In this document: positions 62,443 to 64,000 of the stretch, piece by piece
Layout of the letters: each line of letters begins with the position of its first letter
Position numbering within the stretch: the first letter of the stretch is position 1
Source: Coxiellaceae bacterium
GTDB lineage: Bacteria > Pseudomonadota > Gammaproteobacteria > Coxiellales > Coxiellaceae
Reading direction: 5' to 3'
NCBI GenBank assembly: GCA_029212885.1
Contig: JARGPC010000001.1
Span: 724,647 to 788,646, forward strand
Length of the DNA stretch: 64,000 nucleotides
The notes under the pieces: generated by a model
Database searches by the model: none
The model's input: the letters and a program-made list of their open reading frames with translations, nothing else
Told to the model about the DNA's origin: nothing
Translations under genes and position numbers: made by a program

Positions 62443-63720
62443 CTATTTATCTTTTAAGAATAGTAAGGCTATCACAAAAGCAGCCAATTGGCATAAGGGA
62501 ATAATGACTAAAGCGATATGAAAGCTAGAAGCACTATAAACATTAGTCAATGTAACGCTGTCTTGATTTTGGACCCAATCTAGCAAGATGCCAATGATGG
62601 GTTGTAACAATGCGCCGCCGATAATCAGTGACATATTAACAAAGCTAATGGCCGTACCTGAATAATTGCGATGATTACTGTCTTTGGCATTAGCAAATGT
62701 CAGCACGTGCGCGCTTTGTGCGAAGCCGAATAAAAAGCAGATGATATATAACAACGCGATAGGCATGTCATTAATAAAAATAATCAATGTGGTGCAGATC
62801 AAGCCAAGGATGGCGCTAAAGATAAGAAATATTTGGCGCTTACCTAAGCGATCAGATAGCCAGCCAAACAGTGGGCTGCCTACAGCTACGCCAAAGAAAA
62901 TAATCGACAAAGCACCGGCTGCGATTTTATGAGATACATGATCAGCAGTGACTAAGAATTTTAGCCCCCACAATGCAGCAAAGGCTGAAGTTGGCCCAAC
63001 CATTAAGCCGCAATAGGCACCGTTAAACCAATTACGCGCATTGCCTAATACATGTTGTAGGCCTTTAAACATGCTGGGGATTTTTTGGTTGCGAGTACGA
63101 TTCGGTAGTACCTTATGTGGCACCGGTTTATCTTTCACAATAATCGCAATCAAAATAAATAAGATGATACCTATAAACACGGTATAAAAAGCAGTGTCGC
63201 GCCAACCAATTTTATGCACAGCAATAGCCAGTGGCACTTCACCAGCAGTAGCGCCGATATAACCCATAAAATTAGTCAAACCGGCCAACTGAGCGAAGCG
63301 ACCTTGTGGAAACCAGATAATAATAAATTGCAGTGTGCAGACAAAAGCAAAGGCTGAGCCGGTACCAATCAAAAAACGCGCAGCTGCACCGCCGCCAACC
63401 GTATTAATGGTGCTAAACCATAAGGTGCCAATGGCAACTAGGATTAAACCTGTTAGCACTAATTTTTTAGGCCCATAGCGGTCAACTAATGTGCCGGCAG
63501 GCAGTTGCATAATGGCATAGGCGTAGTAGTAGCAGGAGCTCAATAAGCCAATACGTGCCGCACTGGTTTGTAAGTCGGCGAGCATTTGGCTAAGAAATAC
63601 ACTGATCGATACGCGCTGTAGAAATTCATAAGCATAAAAGCAAACGGCTAGTAGCCATACTATCCATGGCATGATACTGCGACTGGTGCGTAGTCCTTTA
63701 GCTGAATCTTTTTGTTCCAT
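62443..63720 (-). CDS. MFS transporter, phagosomal-transporter (Pht)-like
   Basis: A 425-residue 12-helix transporter. WIVWLLAVCFYAYEFLQRVS opens helix 1 and LSSCYYYAYAIMQLPAGTLVDRYGPKKLVL carries the loop 2-3 MFS signature; GVAVGSPLFGWLSDRLGKRQ repeats it in the second half. The aromatic helix 1 and Tyr-rich helix 2 recall the Pht family that imports amino acids or nucleosides in Legionella and Coxiella inside vacuoles. Substrate unknown. Single gene; repeats lie on both sides. Confidence 0.72.
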   Translation of the reverse strand: MEQKDSAKGLRTSRSIMPWIVWLLAVCFYAYEFLQRVSISVFLSQMLADLQTSAARIGLLSSCYYYAYAIMQLPAGTLVDRYGPKKLVLTGLILVAIGTLWFSTINTVGGGAAARFLIGTGSAFAFVCTLQFIIIWFPQGRFAQLAGLTNFMGYIGATAGEVPLAIAVHKIGWRDTAFYTVFIGIILFILIAIIVKDKPVPHKVLPNRTRNQKIPSMFKGLQHVLGNARNWFNGAYCGLMVGPTSAFAALWGLKFLVTADHVSHKIAAGALSIIFFGVAVGSPLFGWLSDRLGKRQIFLIFSAILGLICTTLIIFINDMPIALLYIICFLFGFAQSAHVLTFANAKDSNHRNYSGTAISFVNMSLIIGGALLQPIIGILLDWVQNQDSVTLTNVYSASSFHIALVIIPLCQLAAFVIALLFLKDK

Positions 63721-64000
63721 GGATACAGAGTATCATGCTGAGGGACTGCAAGCGAGATGGCGAGACAGTGTTGAGGATTAACTGCAGTGGTGAGTAAGCT
63801 TAACGGGGGTACCTTTTAAGCGGCGTGTGGTATAGGGATGTAAAGGAACACGAGGGCAGGGAAGCCCGTTCGCGAGAAAGGTGGCCCCCGATAGGCTTAC
63901 GTTGAGTGCAGTGGTTAATTGTTATGTGGACTGGATCCCGGCTCGGGGGCCGGGATGACAAATGCGGGGCCGGGATGACAAATGCGGGGCCGGGATGACA
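63721..64000. other. Intergenic end of window with dispersed and tandem repeats
   Basis: No gene seen in 63721-63932. At 63933-63960 is another copy of the dispersed palindrome, followed by two exact 20-bp tandem units (63961-63980 and 63981-64000), each a partial copy of its right half (GGGGCCGGGATGACA). The array runs into the window edge and may continue. Confidence 0.8.

Overview
The window reads as chromosome of an AT-leaning gammaproteobacterium with a host-associated lifestyle, most like the Legionella/Coxiella side of the class. This placement is inference. It rests on the ubiquinone genes (ubiE-ubiJ-ubiB, ubiK next to comM), an LPS Kdo hydroxylase, a phagosomal-type MFS transporter, an MCE/Mla lipid operon, and an accessory island coding proteins that look built for a eukaryotic cell. 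No transposase, phage or CRISPR gene is visible.

Layout. 1-7.7 kb: a minus-strand operon for a polyprenyl-phosphate-arabinose type sugar donor (HAD-UbiA fusion, epimerase, FAD oxidoreductase, GtrA flippase, DprE1-like oxidase, DprE2-like reductase cut by the edge), with a divergent 634-residue membrane protein that may be the glycosyltransferase. 7.8-10.9 kb: gmhA, then lemA and a DUF2207 membrane protein. 10.9-15.5 kb: accessory stretch with a 146-bp palindrome, secreted and membrane hypotheticals, a decayed copy of the DUF2207 gene tail, and an EspL/ShET2-like cysteine protease ending in the CaaX box CVIA. 15.9-19.9 kb: M50 protease, a reverse transsulfuration pair and a PAP2 protein. 20.1-27.8 kb: a second accessory block with three large helical proteins, an SpvC/OspF-like protein, a broken ATPase gene and an aminotransferase. 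27.8-34 kb: acetyl-CoA synthetase and an RND efflux pair. 34-39.8 kb: PAS protein, secreted DM9 lectin-like protein, PfkB kinase, a small insert with a lasso-peptide-like ORF, LOG, YchJ, UbiK, ComM. 39.8-50.2 kb: DUF4143 ATPase, SLC13 permease, tRNA-Arg, flavin oxidoreductase, PAS-GGDEF protein, DUF2520 protein, LuxR-type regulator, Tgt. 50.2-64 kb: Kdo hydroxylase, Bcr-type MFS, MCE operon, membrane protein, second DUF4143 ATPase, ubiB-ubiJ-ubiE, tag, MFS.

How it fits together. The core genes make envelope sugars (DprE1/2, GmhA, KdoO), move lipids (MCE operon), make ubiquinone and handle stress and efflux. The accessory genes between 11 and 28 kb are candidate secreted effectors: one carries a predicted catalytic triad and a host prenylation motif, one resembles phosphothreonine lyases, and two share an acidic SDSDTD tail. 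The most unusual small item is a 45-codon ORF with a perfect Shine-Dalgarno, flanked by an 82-bp duplication, whose peptide meets the lasso-precursor rules although no processing enzymes are in the window.
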